Below, one piece after another: positions 49,926 to 59,489 of a stretch of DNA of 64,000 bases. The translations under genes and the position numbers were made by a program. Each line of letters starts with the position of its first letter. Position 1 is the first letter of the stretch. The stretch lies in assembly GCA_963812415.1 (NCBI GenBank), contig CAWEVH010000023.1, positions 62,001 through 126,000 of the forward strand. The letters are read 5' to 3'. Source of the stretch: JACVRW01 sp963812415 (GTDB lineage: Bacteria; Actinomycetota; Thermoleophilia; Solirubrobacterales; Thermoleophilaceae). A model generated the notes under the pieces. It made no database searches. It saw only the letters and a list, made by a program, of their open reading frames with translations, and was not told the origin of the DNA.

Positions 49926-51795
49926 ATGGTCGGCATGACCAGCTCCCGCAGCGCCACCCACGTCTCGATCAACCTGCGACCGCGCCTGCTGCTGCCCCTG
50001 CTCGTCGCCTGCACGGTCGCCGTGTTCCTGCTCGCGGCCGGATCGGCATCCGCCGGGTCGGGCTCGTTCCCCAACACGACCCTCATCAAGATCCCCGGGA
50101 GCGGGGACAGCGGCCCGGCGTCGCCCTATCCCTCCCCGGTCGTCGTCAGCGGGATGACGGGACCGATCACCGACGTGAACGTCACCCTCCACCGCGTCGG
50201 GCACTCCTTCCCCAATGACATCAGGGCGCTGCTCGTCTCGCCGAGCGGCGAGAAGGTGCGGCTGATGTCGGGACGCTGCGGCGCCGACGACATCGAGGAC
50301 TTCACCTGGATCCTCGACCAGCAGGCCCTCGAGGAGATGCCGTCGGGGCCCCGTGCGACGGCTTCGCCTACCGGCCGGCGGGCAGTACGGGCAGCCTTCC
50401 GCCCGCGCCGGCGCCCGAGGGCCCGTACTCCCACGAGCCTCGAACAGCTTCAACGGCGAGCAGGCCAACGGCACCTGGGAGCTCTACGTGGCGGACCAGA
50501 AGCGACCGATGACACCGGCGACATCGAGGGCGGCTGGACGCTCACGGTCAGCACCGGTCCCGTCGACGTCGAGCTCCCGGACGCCGGCAACTTCGGTGCG
50601 GCGAGCCCCTACCCCGCCACCCGCACGATCGCGGGCGAGACGGGCGTGATCACCGACCTCGGCGTCGTGCTCGACGGCATCTGGCATCAGCGCCCGGACG
50701 ACCTGGACATGCTCCTGGTCGGACCGCGAGGGCAGAAGGTGGTGCTGATGTCAGACGCGTGCGGAACGTTCGAGGTGGCGGCCTTCGGCTGGCGCTGGGA
50801 CGACGAGGCGGCCGGCCCGATGCCGGACGGCGACGGCACGAACGTGTGCGCCGTCCCCAACACCTACAAGCCGACGGACCACGAGCCCGGCGACGTCTGG
50901 CCCGCCCCGGCCCCCGCGGGCCCCTACGGCAGCGCGCTGTCGGACTTCGACCTCACCGATCCGAACGGCGAGTGGCGCCTCTACGTGAACGACGACTCCT
51001 TTGGCGCGACGGGCTTCTTCACCAACCGCTTCGCGCTTGGCATCGCGACCAGGACGAAGGCGGAGGTGGCGTTCGCGGAGGCCGTCGCCCAGGTCGAGGA
51101 GGGCGCCACCCGCGCGCTCACGCTCAAGCGGACCGGTCCAGCCACCCTGGGCCCGGGCACCGTCGAGGTCAAGAGCCTGCCCGCCACGGCGAGCTCCGGC
51201 GAGGACTTCACGCCGATCTCGAGCACCGTCTCGTTCGCGGCCAACGAGACCGAGAAGACCGTGGACGTGACCGCCCTGGCCGATGCCGCCGACGAGCCGG
51301 ACGAGAGCTTCGTCGTCACGATCGACACCCCGACGGGCGACGCCAGAGTGGGCTCGCCCGCAAGCGCGACCGTCACGATCCCGGCGCCTCCCGCCCCGCA
51401 GGGTGGGACCGGCCCGGGCGCCGGCGCAGGCAACGACGCCGGCGGCCAGCCGCTGACGCCGGCCGCCCCGCGCTGCGCCGGCAAGCCCGCGACGATCGTG
51501 GGCACCGCGGGCCGTGACGTCCTCCGAGGCACCCGGCGCGCCGACGTGATCGTGGCGCTGGGCGGCCGGGACAGTGGTCCGGGCGGCGCGTGGCAACGAC
51601 ACGGTCTGCGCCGGCGCCGGCAACGACCGGGTGCTCGGCCAGGCGGGGCGCGACCGGCTGATCGGCGGCGCGGGCAACGACCGCCTGATCGGCGGCGCCG
51701 GTGCCGACCGGTTGACCGGCGGCCCCGGGCGCGACAGGTGCCCCGGCGCCGGCGACCGCGCCCGCTGCGAGTTTGGCGCTTCGTCCGGGCGGTGA
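49926..51795 (+). CDS. Secreted P-domain-like / Calx-beta / RTX-type repeat protein, several frameshifts
   Basis: A signal peptide (LLLPLLVACTVAVFLLAAGS, cleavage near ASA-GS) leads to two related proprotein-convertase P-domain-like modules. These are PITDVNVTLHRVGHSFPNDI / LLVSPSGEKVRLMSGRCG and VITDLGVVLDGIWHQRPDDL / LLVGPRGQKVVLMSDACG, each ending in GxWxLxVxD-like strands. A Calx-beta domain (EEGATRALTLKRTGP to DEPDESFVVTID) and C-terminal RTX-like Ca-binding repeats (AGAGNDRVLGQAGRDRLIGG) follow. Frames change near 50350, 50435, 50510 and 51575. ATG 49926 or 49935. Probably a calcium-stabilised extracellular protein; no protease domain is present. Confidence 0.8.
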
Positions 51796-51805
51796 GAATC
51801 AGGAC

Positions 51806-52141
51806 GTGCCGCTCTTCGACGTCACGTCCGAGACCAAAGGCCAGAGCGCACTCGTGACGCTGACGGGGGACTTCGACCTCCAGGTGGCCGGGCACGTGGC
51901 GGAGGAGCTCACCCGCGTGGAGGCGGGCGCCCCGGAGCTGCTGGTGCTCGACCTGAGCGGGCTCAGCTTCATGGACTCGAGCGGCATGGGCGTGGTCGCC
52001 GCCGCCCACGCCCGTGCCCTCGACGCCGGTCGCCGCTTCGTGGTCGTGCGTCCCCCATTCAGCGTCCGGCGCGCGTTCGAGCTCTCGAACCTGAACCAGG
52101 TGATCACGATCGTCGAGGACGTGGAGAGCGCCTACCGGTAG
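51806..52141 (+). CDS. STAS-domain anti-sigma factor antagonist
   Basis: 111 residues. LVTLTGDFDLQVAGHVAEEL, LLVLDLSGLSFMDSSGMGVV and VVRPPFSVRRAFELSNLNQV follow the SpoIIAA/RsbV fold, with DSSG holding the Ser phosphorylated by anti-sigma kinases. GTG 51806 with AGGA just upstream is preferred to an earlier GTG at 51773. No kinase or sigma gene is adjacent, so its partner lies elsewhere. Confidence 0.92.
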   Translation: MPLFDVTSETKGQSALVTLTGDFDLQVAGHVAEELTRVEAGAPELLVLDLSGLSFMDSSGMGVVAAAHARALDAGRRFVVVRPPFSVRRAFELSNLNQVITIVEDVESAYR

Positions 52142-52206
52142 CGGTCGTTCGCGCCCACCTGGCCACCGCCGGATTGGCGCCGGCCACACTGGGGAAAGAT
52201 CGATAC

Positions 52207-52494
52207 ATGCAGATTCTCGGCCTGATCGTCATCGGCATCATCATCGGTGTCCTGGCGCGGCTCGTGCTTCCCGGCCGCCAGCGCATCGGCGCGGGCCTCA
52301 CGGTGGTGCTCGGTATCGCGGGCGCCCTGGTGGGCGGGATCGTGGCGAGCGCGATCGGGACCGGCGACATCTTCGAGCTCAACTTCCTCGGAACGATCGT
52401 CGGCGTTATCGCAGCGGCCCTGTTCATCGGGGCAGCCGACAGCGGCGGTCTCGGCAAGGGACGCAAGCGCGACGAGTTGACGCCGGGCCGGTAG
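52207..52494 (+). CDS. GlsB/YeaQ/YmgE-family small membrane protein
   Basis: 95 residues with three hydrophobic segments (LGLIVIGIIIGVLARLVLPG; GLTVVLGIAGALVGGIVASA; FLGTIVGVIAAALFIGAADS). The Gly-rich GALVGG pattern is typical of the transglycosylase-associated/YeaQ stress membrane family. ATG 52207 begins MQILGLI. The charged tail GKGRKRDE faces the cytoplasm. It is linked with general stress in other bacteria; the molecular role is unknown. Confidence 0.93.
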   Translation: MQILGLIVIGIIIGVLARLVLPGRQRIGAGLTVVLGIAGALVGGIVASAIGTGDIFELNFLGTIVGVIAAALFIGAADSGGLGKGRKRDELTPGR

Positions 52495-52528
52495 CTCGCG
52501 TACCCCGCCCGGGCTCCACCTCGCCAAC

Positions 52529-52571
52529 GGTCGCGTGGTTTTCCATGACAGTGATGGAAAACCACGCGACC
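52529..52571. repeat. Perfect 18-base inverted repeat with 7-base loop
   Basis: GGTCGCGTGGTTTTCCAT (52529-52546) and its exact complement (52554-52571) flank GACAGTG. No mismatches. It lies 34 bases after the GlsB-like stop and 88 before the LLM gene. It could end the upstream transcript or act as an operator or leader structure for the catabolic operon. Confidence 0.85.
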
Positions 52572-52658
52572 GAATGTGTGGATGGCGCTCTCGGGACGAT
52601 AGGTCGCGTCTGAGGGCCCGAGCCGCTTCCGGTGGCTCGGGCGAGGTAGCTTGTCGCG

Positions 52659-53690
52659 ATGGCCCTCAGCTTCGGCGTCACCGTCCTGCCGGATCCGCCC
52701 TACCAGCGCCTCGTCGAGCTGATCAAGCTCGCCGAGGCGCACGGCTTCGAGTACGGCTGGACCTACGACTCGCACGTGCTCTGGCAGGAGTCGACGCCCA
52801 CGCTGGCGTTGGCCGCGGCCGCGACCGAGCGGATCAAGCTCGGCCACATGGTCACGAACCCGGGCACGCGTGACCCGACGGTCGTCGCGAGCGCCTACGC
52901 GACCCTGCACGACATCTCGGAGGGGCGCATGGTGATGGGCATCGGCCGGGGGGACTCGGCGCGCCGCTACATCAACCAGAAGCCGGTAAGGGTGAAGCCC
53001 TTCGAGGAAGCCCTCCGGATGATCAAGCCGTTCATGAACGGCGAGAAGGTCGAGTGGAACGGCGCCGAGCTCGAGCTCGGCTGGGTGCGGAAGGACCTGC
53101 CGCCGATCGAGATGCACGTGGCCGGCTACGGGCCGAAGGTGCTCGCCATCGCTGGGCGCGTCGGTGACGGCGTGATCATCCAGCTGGCGGACCCGGACAT
53201 CATCCAGTGGACGATGGCAACGGCGCGGCGAGCGGCCGAGGAGGCCGGGCGCGACCCCGCGGCGCTCAAGTGCATCGTCTGCGCGCCGAGCCACATCTCC
53301 GACGACATCGAGGCCGCGCGCGAGCAGGTGCGCTGGTTCCCGGCGATGGTGTCGAACCACGTACGCGACCTGATCGCGCGCTACGGAGCCGACGGCTCGG
53401 TGGTCCCAAGGGCGCTGACCGACTACGTGCCCGCCGAGACGGGCTACGACTACGACGAGCACTCGCGCGTGGGCGCGCGGCACGGCGCCTTCGTGAGCGA
53501 CGAGATCTGCGACCGCTTCTGCGTGATCGGCACACCCGAGCAGGCGGCCGCGAAGCTCGCCGAGCTCGAGTCGATCGGCGTCGACCAGTTCAACATCTAC
53601 CTCATGACGGAAGGCCAGGAGGAGACGCTCGAGGTCTACGGCAGCGAGATCGTCCCGCGCTTCACCGGAGTGACAGGAGGTGCACCATGA
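52659..53690 (+). CDS. LLM-class (F420/flavin-dependent) oxidoreductase
   Basis: 343 residues forming a luciferase-like TIM barrel: FGVTVLPDPPYQRLVELIKL, YGWTYDSHVLWQESTPTLAL, LGHMVTNPGTRDPTVVASAY, MGIGRGDSARRYINQKPVRV and AGYGPKVLAIAGRVGDGVII. The group occurs beside dihydropyrimidinases and is predicted to use F420 or FMN. ATG 52659. The next gene overlaps (ATGA). In this operon it may carry out the redox step on a pyrimidine or hydantoin ring; direction and cofactor are inferred. Confidence 0.92.
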   Translation: MALSFGVTVLPDPPYQRLVELIKLAEAHGFEYGWTYDSHVLWQESTPTLALAAAATERIKLGHMVTNPGTRDPTVVASAYATLHDISEGRMVMGIGRGDSARRYINQKPVRVKPFEEALRMIKPFMNGEKVEWNGAELELGWVRKDLPPIEMHVAGYGPKVLAIAGRVGDGVIIQLADPDIIQWTMATARRAAEEAGRDPAALKCIVCAPSHISDDIEAAREQVRWFPAMVSNHVRDLIARYGADGSVVPRALTDYVPAETGYDYDEHSRVGARHGAFVSDEICDRFCVIGTPEQAAAKLAELESIGVDQFNIYLMTEGQEETLEVYGSEIVPRFTGVTGGAP

Positions 53691-55073
53691 GAAAGCTGAT
53701 CCAGGGGGGCACGGTCGTGAGCGCCACCCACTCGTCGGTGGCGGACGTGCTCGTCGACGGCGAGGAGATCGTGGCCGTCGGCTCGCTCGGCGACGTCGAC
53801 GCGGAGCTGATCGACGCGAGCGGCTGCTACGTGCTGCCGGGCCTGATCGACAACCACACGCACATGGCGATGCCGTTCGGCGGCACCCGCTCGATCGACG
53901 ACTACGACACCGGCACGCGCGCCGCGGCCGCCGGAGGCACCACCTGCATCGTCGACTTCGTGATCCAGCAGGAGCCGGGAGGGCTGCGCTCCTCGCTCGA
54001 GGAGTGGCAGGAGCGCGCCGACGGCGCCGCCCACGTCGACTACGGCTTCCACATGGCGATAACGAACGCCGACGAGGGCACGTTCGCCGACATGGAGCCG
54101 ATGGTCGAGGAGGGCCTCTGCTCCTTCAAGGTCTTCCTCGCCTACAAGGGCGTGCTGATGGTCACCGACGACCTCTTCTTCCGCGTGCTCGAGACCACGC
54201 GCGACCTCGGCGCGCTGACGATGGTCCACTGCGAGAACGGCTGGGCGATCGACGTGCTCGTCGAGCGCGCGCTCGCGGCGGGCCAGACGGACCCGATCCA
54301 CCACGCGCACACCCGGCCCGGAGATCGCTCGAGGCCGAGGCCACGCACCGCTCCGTGCGGCTCGCCGAGCTGGCCGGTGCCGACGTCTTCATCGTGCACG
54401 TGACCTGCGGGCTCGCCGCCGACGAGATCGCCGCCGGGCAGGAGCGCGGCGTACGGTGTCGGGCGAGACCTGCCTCCAGTATCTGACCAACACGGTCGAG
54501 GACCTCGAGCGACCGGACTTCGAGGGCGCCCGCTACGTGTGCTCGCCGCCCCTGCGCAAGCGGCACAACCAGGAGCTGCTCTGGTCGGCGCTCGAGCGCG
54601 GTGTGCTCGAGAGCGTCTCGACCGACCACTGCCCGTTCAACAGCGAGCAGAAGGCGCTCGGCCGCGACGACTTCTCGAAGATCCCGAACGGCCTGGCGAT
54701 GATCCAGCACCGGCTCGTCAAGCTCTGGGACCTCGGGGTCGAGGGAGGCCGGATCAGCCCCAGCGAGCTGGTCGACATGACCTCGACGACGATCGCCCGC
54801 CGCTTCGGGCTCGCGCGCAAGGGCTCGATCGCGCCCGGCTTCGACGCCGACCTCGTGGTGTTCGATCCCACCACGCCGTTCGAGTTCTCCACGCGCACGT
54901 CGCAGATGAACGTCGACTACGACCTGTTCGAGGGCGAGAGCTCCAGCGGGAGCGTGCGCCACACGCTCTGCCGCGGCACGCTCGTCTACGACCGCGGCGA
55001 GATCGTGACCCAGCCGGGCCACGGGCGCTTCGTGCCGAGGTCGCTCGGCGCCCGCACGCCCGTTCCCACGTGA
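53687..55073 (+). CDS. Dihydropyrimidinase / hydantoinase, two frameshifts
   Basis: About 460 residues. The binuclear zinc amidohydrolase residues are all visible: DNHTHMAMPFGG (HxH), FKVFLAYKGVLM (carboxylated Lys), MVHCENG, FIVHVTCGLAA and VSTDHCPFNSEQKALG (Asp). The tail SIAPGFDADLVVFDP is standard. Frames change near 54320 (after HHAHTRP) and 54455, with continuity across both. ATG 53687 has AGGAGGTG upstream and overlaps the LLM stop. It hydrolyses cyclic ureides (dihydrouracil, dihydrothymine, hydantoins) to N-carbamoyl amino acids, the substrate type of the next enzyme. Confidence 0.92.
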
Positions 55074-56317
55074 TGGACGCCGCCCGCGTGCTCGACGACC
55101 TGCGGGAGCTGGCACGCCTGACCGGCGGGCCGGACGGCGCGCGGCGGGTGTGCTGGACCGACGAGTGGGTGCGGGCGCGCGAGTTCCTGCGCTCTCGCCT
55201 GGACGAGCTGCCGGTCGAGGTGTCGGTCGACCCGGCCGGCAACCTCTGGGCCGAGCTCGCCGGGGACGGGGACGGCTTCGTGATCGTCGGCTCGCACATC
55301 GACTCCGTGCCGGCCGGCGGCTGGCTCGACGGCGCGCTCGGGCTGTTCGCCGCGCTCGGGGCGCTCCGGGCGCACGCCGGTGGCGAGCGCTCGCCGGTCG
55401 GCCTGCGCTTGGTGGACTGGGCCGACGAGGAGGGCGCTCGCTTCGGGCGCAGCCTGTTCGGCTCCTCGGCCTGCGCCGGCACGCTCGAGGTCGACGAGGT
55501 CCGCGACCTGCGCGACCGCGACGGCGAGCGGCTCGAGGACGTGGTGGCGCGTCAGGGTGTGGCGCTCGACCGGGCTCACGAGTCGGGCGAGCGGCTGCGC
55601 GGGGCGCACGCCTACCTCGAGCTGCACATCGAGCAGGGCCCGGTGCTCGAGAGCCGCGGCGAGCCGGCGGCGACGGTGCTCGGCACCTGCGGGGTGGAGC
55701 GCCACGTGGCCGTCTTCCGCGGCCAGGCGGCGCACGCGGGCGCGACCCCGATGGCCCTCAGGCACGACAGCTTCGCCGCGGCCGCCCAGGCCGCTCTCGC
55801 GATCCGCGAGGTCGGGCTCGCCCACGAGGGCGGGGTGTGCACCGTGGGCGGGGCGACCAGCGAGCCGGGCGTCGTGACCGCCGTGGCGGGGCGCACGGAC
55901 ATGCTGCTCGACCAGCGCCACCTCGACCCCGACGAGCTCGCCGCGATGCTGGCGGAGGCGCGCGCCGCCTGCGAGCGGGCCGCCGCCGACCAGGGCTGCG
56001 AGGTCGAGCTCGAGCACCTCTGGTCGATCCCGCCGATCCCGTTCGACGACCGCCTGATCGCGCTCGCGCGCCAGGCGGTGGTGGATTCGGGCGGCAAGGA
56101 CACGGCGATCCCGAGCGGCCCGCTGCACGACGCCGCGGAGATGGCCCGCCTCCTGCCGACCGTGATGATCTTCTCCTCGTCGTCCCCTCCGGTCTCGCAC
56201 ACGAAGGAGGAGGACACCCCCGAAGCCGACCTGCGGGTGGCGCTCGAAGCCTACGGCCGCACGGTCGCGGCGGCCCTCGAGCTGGCCGCGACGGACGAGC
56301 TGCCCGCGCGCGGGTGA
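55073..56317 (+). CDS. M20-family N-carbamoyl amino acid hydrolase / beta-ureidopropionase-like
   Basis: 414 residues. IVGSHIDSVPAGGWLDGALG (metal His/Asp), WADEEGARFGRSLFGSSA (Glu pair), LELHIEQGPVLESRGEPAAT and GQAAHAGATPMALRHDSFAA are signatures of the allantoate/N-carbamoyl-L-amino acid hydrolase branch. SGPLHDAAEMARLLPTVMIF and SHTKEED complete the site. ATG 55073 overlaps the dihydropyrimidinase TGA (TGATG). It removes the carbamoyl group, releasing CO2, NH3 and a free amino acid such as beta-alanine or an alpha-amino acid. Confidence 0.93.
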   Translation: MDAARVLDDLRELARLTGGPDGARRVCWTDEWVRAREFLRSRLDELPVEVSVDPAGNLWAELAGDGDGFVIVGSHIDSVPAGGWLDGALGLFAALGALRAHAGGERSPVGLRLVDWADEEGARFGRSLFGSSACAGTLEVDEVRDLRDRDGERLEDVVARQGVALDRAHESGERLRGAHAYLELHIEQGPVLESRGEPAATVLGTCGVERHVAVFRGQAAHAGATPMALRHDSFAAAAQAALAIREVGLAHEGGVCTVGGATSEPGVVTAVAGRTDMLLDQRHLDPDELAAMLAEARAACERAAADQGCEVELEHLWSIPPIPFDDRLIALARQAVVDSGGKDTAIPSGPLHDAAEMARLLPTVMIFSSSSPPVSHTKEEDTPEADLRVALEAYGRTVAAALELAATDELPARG

Positions 56318-57585
56318 CCGCCCTCGAGGAGCAGCTCGCCTACCTCGAGGCGTCGAGCCCGTTCTACGCGGCGCGGCTGCGCGGGGTCCGCGAGCACATA
56401 CGGAGCCCCGCGGACCTGCCGCGGCTCCCGTTCACCACGAAGGAGGAGCTGCGCGCGGGCCAGCGCGCCGATCCACCCTTCGGCCCGCAGCTGTGCGCCG
56501 CACCCGAGCGGCTCGTGCGCATGCACGTGACCTCCGGCACGACCGGCGACCCGGTGGCGGTCGGCTTCACCCGGGCCGACCACGAGACGAACAGCGCCGT
56601 CGGCGGCGAGGCGTTCCGGATCGCTGGCCTCGAGCCGACCGACGTCGTCGCCCACTGCCTCAACTACGCGCTCTACGCCGGCGGCATCGCCGACCACATG
56701 GCGCTCGAGGCGAGCGGGGCGACCGTGGTGCCGGTCGGCACGGGCCAGTCGCGACGGCTGCTCGAGCTGATCCCGCGGCTCGGAATCACCGCGATCTTCG
56801 GCACGCTCTCGTTCCCCGCCTACCTGGCCGCCCGCGCGCGGGAGCTCGAGATCGATCCGCGCGCGCTCGGCCTGCGCCACATCGTGACCGCGGGCGAGCC
56901 GGGCGCGGGGCTGGCCGCCGTGCGGAGCGAGATCGAGGCGGCCTGGGGCGCCCGCGTCGTCGACACGTTCGGGATGAGCGACGTGTGGTCCACGATGGGC
57001 GGCGCCTGCGGGGAGGGCGAGGGGCTCCATCTGACGGTGGACGAGCACGCGCTGCTCGAGCTGGTCGACCCCGACAGCGGCGACCCGGTTCCGCTCGAGG
57101 ACGGCGCGAGCGGCGAGCTCGTGTGGACGCACCTGCGCCGCGAGGCCTCACCGCTGCTGCGCTACCGCTCGGCGGACCTCGGCCGGGTCTGGACCTCGCC
57201 CTGCGCCTGCGGACGGACCACGCCGCGCATCCGCATCGACGGCCGCCGCGACGACATGCTGCGCGTGCAGGCCGTGAACGTCTACCCACAGGCGGTCGGC
57301 ACGATCCTCGCCGGCGAGCCGCGGCTCGGCCGCCACTGCATCGTCGCGGACGGAGACCCGATCGTGCCGCCGCTCCACGTGTACGTCGAGGCGCCCCCGG
57401 GGCTCGACCTCGGCGGCCTGCGAGGCGAGCTCGAGTCCGCGCTGCGGGCGCGCTTCGCTGTCTCCCGGCTCGAGCCGGGCTCGCTGCCCGTGGCCGAGCA
57501 CAAGACCCGCATCGTCCACCGGAGCGCCCGCGGGGACGAGCTGCCCACCGCCGTCGAGGCACTCAGGAAGGAGAGCGCAGGATGA
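56314..57585 (+). CDS. PaaK-like AMP-forming CoA ligase
   Basis: 423 residues. MHVTSGTTGDPVAVGFTRAD is the AMP-binding loop. RHIVTAGEPGA, DTFGMSDVWSTMGGAC and GELVWTHLRREASPLLRYRS (with YRS/T-D) match phenylacetate-CoA ligase-type enzymes, and CACGRTTPRIRIDGRRDDML precedes the small C-terminal domain. GTG 56314 overlaps the M20 stop (GTGA). It activates a carboxylic acid as a CoA thioester, presumably an acid derived from the ring-opened substrate. Identity of the acid unknown. Confidence 0.92.
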   Translation: MTALEEQLAYLEASSPFYAARLRGVREHIRSPADLPRLPFTTKEELRAGQRADPPFGPQLCAAPERLVRMHVTSGTTGDPVAVGFTRADHETNSAVGGEAFRIAGLEPTDVVAHCLNYALYAGGIADHMALEASGATVVPVGTGQSRRLLELIPRLGITAIFGTLSFPAYLAARARELEIDPRALGLRHIVTAGEPGAGLAAVRSEIEAAWGARVVDTFGMSDVWSTMGGACGEGEGLHLTVDEHALLELVDPDSGDPVPLEDGASGELVWTHLRREASPLLRYRSADLGRVWTSPCACGRTTPRIRIDGRRDDMLRVQAVNVYPQAVGTILAGEPRLGRHCIVADGDPIVPPLHVYVEAPPGLDLGGLRGELESALRARFAVSRLEPGSLPVAEHKTRIVHRSARGDELPTAVEALRKESAG

Positions 57586-58341
57586 CCGTCACGACCTCGG
57601 ACCTCGGCTCCGCCCGGCTGGTCCGCTGGGACCGCCAGGAGCGCCGCAACGCCTGGGACCTCGAGACGATGACCGCCATCGCCGACGCGATCGAGGCCGC
57701 GGGCGCGGACGAGCGGGTGCGCTGCGTGGTACTGCGCGGCGAGGGCGACCACTTCTCGGCCGGCGACGACCTGCAGGCGGCGATCGAGGCCGACCACGAC
57801 GCCTGGGCGGCGACCATCGAGGGCTTCCAGCGCATGACCCGCGTGGTGCTGGCCAGTCCCGTGCCCGCGATCGCCGCGGTGGACGGCGTGTGCGTGGGCG
57901 GCGCGCTCGAGTTCGCGGCGAGCTGCGACCTGCGGCTGTGCACGGACCGCGTGCGGCTGCTCACGCCGGAGGTCGGCATCGGGCTGGTGGCGAGCAACGC
58001 CGGCACGCTGCTGCTGCCGGAGCTGCTCGGCGAGACGGCCGCGCGCGAGCTGCTGCTCGGCGGCGAGGAGCGCGACGCCGGCTGGGCGCGCGAGCGCGGC
58101 TTCGCGACCGAGATGGTTCGCGCTGAGCTGCTCGACTCGCGCATCGAGCACTGGGTGGGCGTCTTCTCGAACAGCTCGCGCGCGGCCGTGGCGGCAACGA
58201 AGGCGATGCTGAACGAGCGCTTCGGCGACCTCCTGCCCGCCGCGATGGATCGCGAGACGCATCACTGCGTGCGATTGTTCGACGAGCCGGATGCACGCGC
58301 TGCCCTGCACGGGTTCGCAGCAGCGCCGCCGGAACCGCTAG
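57582..58341 (+). CDS. Enoyl-CoA hydratase/isomerase family protein
   Basis: About 252 residues. ERRNAWDLETMTAIADAIEA, VVLRGEGDHFSAGDDLQAAI (oxyanion Ala-Gly-Asp), AIAAVDGVCVGGALEFAASC and LLTPEVGIGLVASNAGTLLL are crotonase motifs. ATG 57582 overlaps the ligase stop (ATGA) with AAGGAG upstream. In the present sequence the frame has no stop and runs into the glutamine amidotransferase, but a one-base shift near 58320 would end the protein in an Arg-rich tail at TAG 58339-58341, directly facing the DUF1059 stop. I prefer that end. It is the last gene of the operon. Confidence 0.87.
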
Positions 58342-58511
58342 GCCTCGGTGATACGCGCGCGGACGTTGTCGGCGACGTCGGGCGGCACCTCGTCCATTCC
58401 GTGCTCCTCGCGGGCGTGGACGGCTACCTGCTCGAGGATCTCCTCCTCGGACGCGCCCTCGAACTTCGCATCGCAACCGGGGACGATCTCCCCGCACCTG
58501 AACTCCTTCAT
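58338..58511 (-). CDS. DUF1059 small protein
   Basis: 57 residues. MKEFRCGEIVPGCDAKFEGA, SEEEILEQVAVHAREEHGM and PPDVADNVRARI match DUF1059, with CxxxxPGC and AxxH suggesting metal binding. GGGAGGC lies four bases before ATG 58511. It occupies the gap between two genes of the other strand. No function established. Confidence 0.9.
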   Translation of the reverse strand: MKEFRCGEIVPGCDAKFEGASEEEILEQVAVHAREEHGMDEVPPDVADNVRARITEA

Positions 58512-58568
58512 CTGCCTCCCGTTTCCTTGTTGGCTCCCGGCGAAGGCTACCCAGCTACGATCGCTCGG

Positions 58569-59489
58569 ATGTGCCGAGTACTGGCATATCTCGGCGAGCC
58601 GATCGGCCTCTCGCACGTGCTGTTCGAGACCGACAGCAGCCTCGTCCGCCAGTCCTACAACCCGCGGATGATGGAGACCTTCCTCAACCTGGCAGGGTTC
58701 GGAATGGTCGCCTGGGACCAGCGCTCCCTCCGCGCCGAGGACCCGTTCACCTACCGGGCGACCACCCTCCCCGAGTTCGACCGCAACCTGCGCAGCCTTG
58801 CGAGCAAGCTCGACCCGACGTGCCTGATCGCCCATGTCCGCGGCGTGACGCACACCGAGCGCGAGATTGTCGGCGAGTCCAACCTCCACCCCTTCCGCTT
58901 CCGCGGCGCGAGCGTGGCGCTGGCGCACAACGGTCACCTGCGCGACTTCACCCGCATGCGCTACGACCTCGTCGAGCACGTCAGGCCCGAGCTGGCGCGG
59001 GAGATCGAGGGAACCACGGATTCGGAGTGGATCTACGCGCTCGTGCTCTCGCACCTCGAGGACCCGTATGGACGTCCGGACGCCGACGAGCTTTCTCAGG
59101 CGACGATGGCCGCGCTGCGCGTGCTGCGCGAGGTCCGCGCGAGGCACGGAATCGATACGTCATCGCCGGTGAACCTGTGTCTCTCGAGTGGCGAGGTGCT
59201 CGTCGCGACGCGCTTCTCGTTCGATTACGGCTGGTACCCCGACGAGGACCACCTGCTCGAGACCGACCTGCCATACGTGAGCCTCTGGTACACGGTCGGC
59301 GGTGAGTACGTGCAGGGTGAGAACGGCTCGGCGATGGCGGCCAGCGACGTTCCCCGCTCCCTGCTGATCGCATCGGAGCCACTCACCGTCGACATCTCCA
59401 CCTGGCTCGAGGTGCCGGAATACTCGATGATCACGGCGACGCGGCGTGACGACGTCCTCGACTACGAGACGCTCGACCTCGATGTTTGA
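58569..59489 (+). CDS. Class II glutamine amidotransferase (EgtC/GATase-2-like)
   Basis: 306 residues. After Met removal Cys2 (MCRVLAYLGEPIGLS) is the N-terminal nucleophile. LIAHVRGVTHTEREIVGESN, LHPFRFRGASVALAHNGHLR and TTDSEWIYALVLSHLED supply the Arg, Asn-Gly and Asp of class II GATases. No synthetase domain is fused. Relatives include EgtC, which cleaves a glutamyl group in ergothioneine synthesis, but egtB/egtD are not nearby. ATG 58569. The cNMP-binding gene overlaps its end by eight bases. Confidence 0.92.
   Translation: MCRVLAYLGEPIGLSHVLFETDSSLVRQSYNPRMMETFLNLAGFGMVAWDQRSLRAEDPFTYRATTLPEFDRNLRSLASKLDPTCLIAHVRGVTHTEREIVGESNLHPFRFRGASVALAHNGHLRDFTRMRYDLVEHVRPELAREIEGTTDSEWIYALVLSHLEDPYGRPDADELSQATMAALRVLREVRARHGIDTSSPVNLCLSSGEVLVATRFSFDYGWYPDEDHLLETDLPYVSLWYTVGGEYVQGENGSAMAASDVPRSLLIASEPLTVDISTWLEVPEYSMITATRRDDVLDYETLDLDV

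Noticed and set aside
57582..59489. Bifunctional crotonase-glutamine amidotransferase in one continuous frame
   Set aside because: The DUF1059 gene lies antisense in the linker, the GATase needs an N-terminal Cys2, and a one-base shift gives a natural crotonase stop at 58341.
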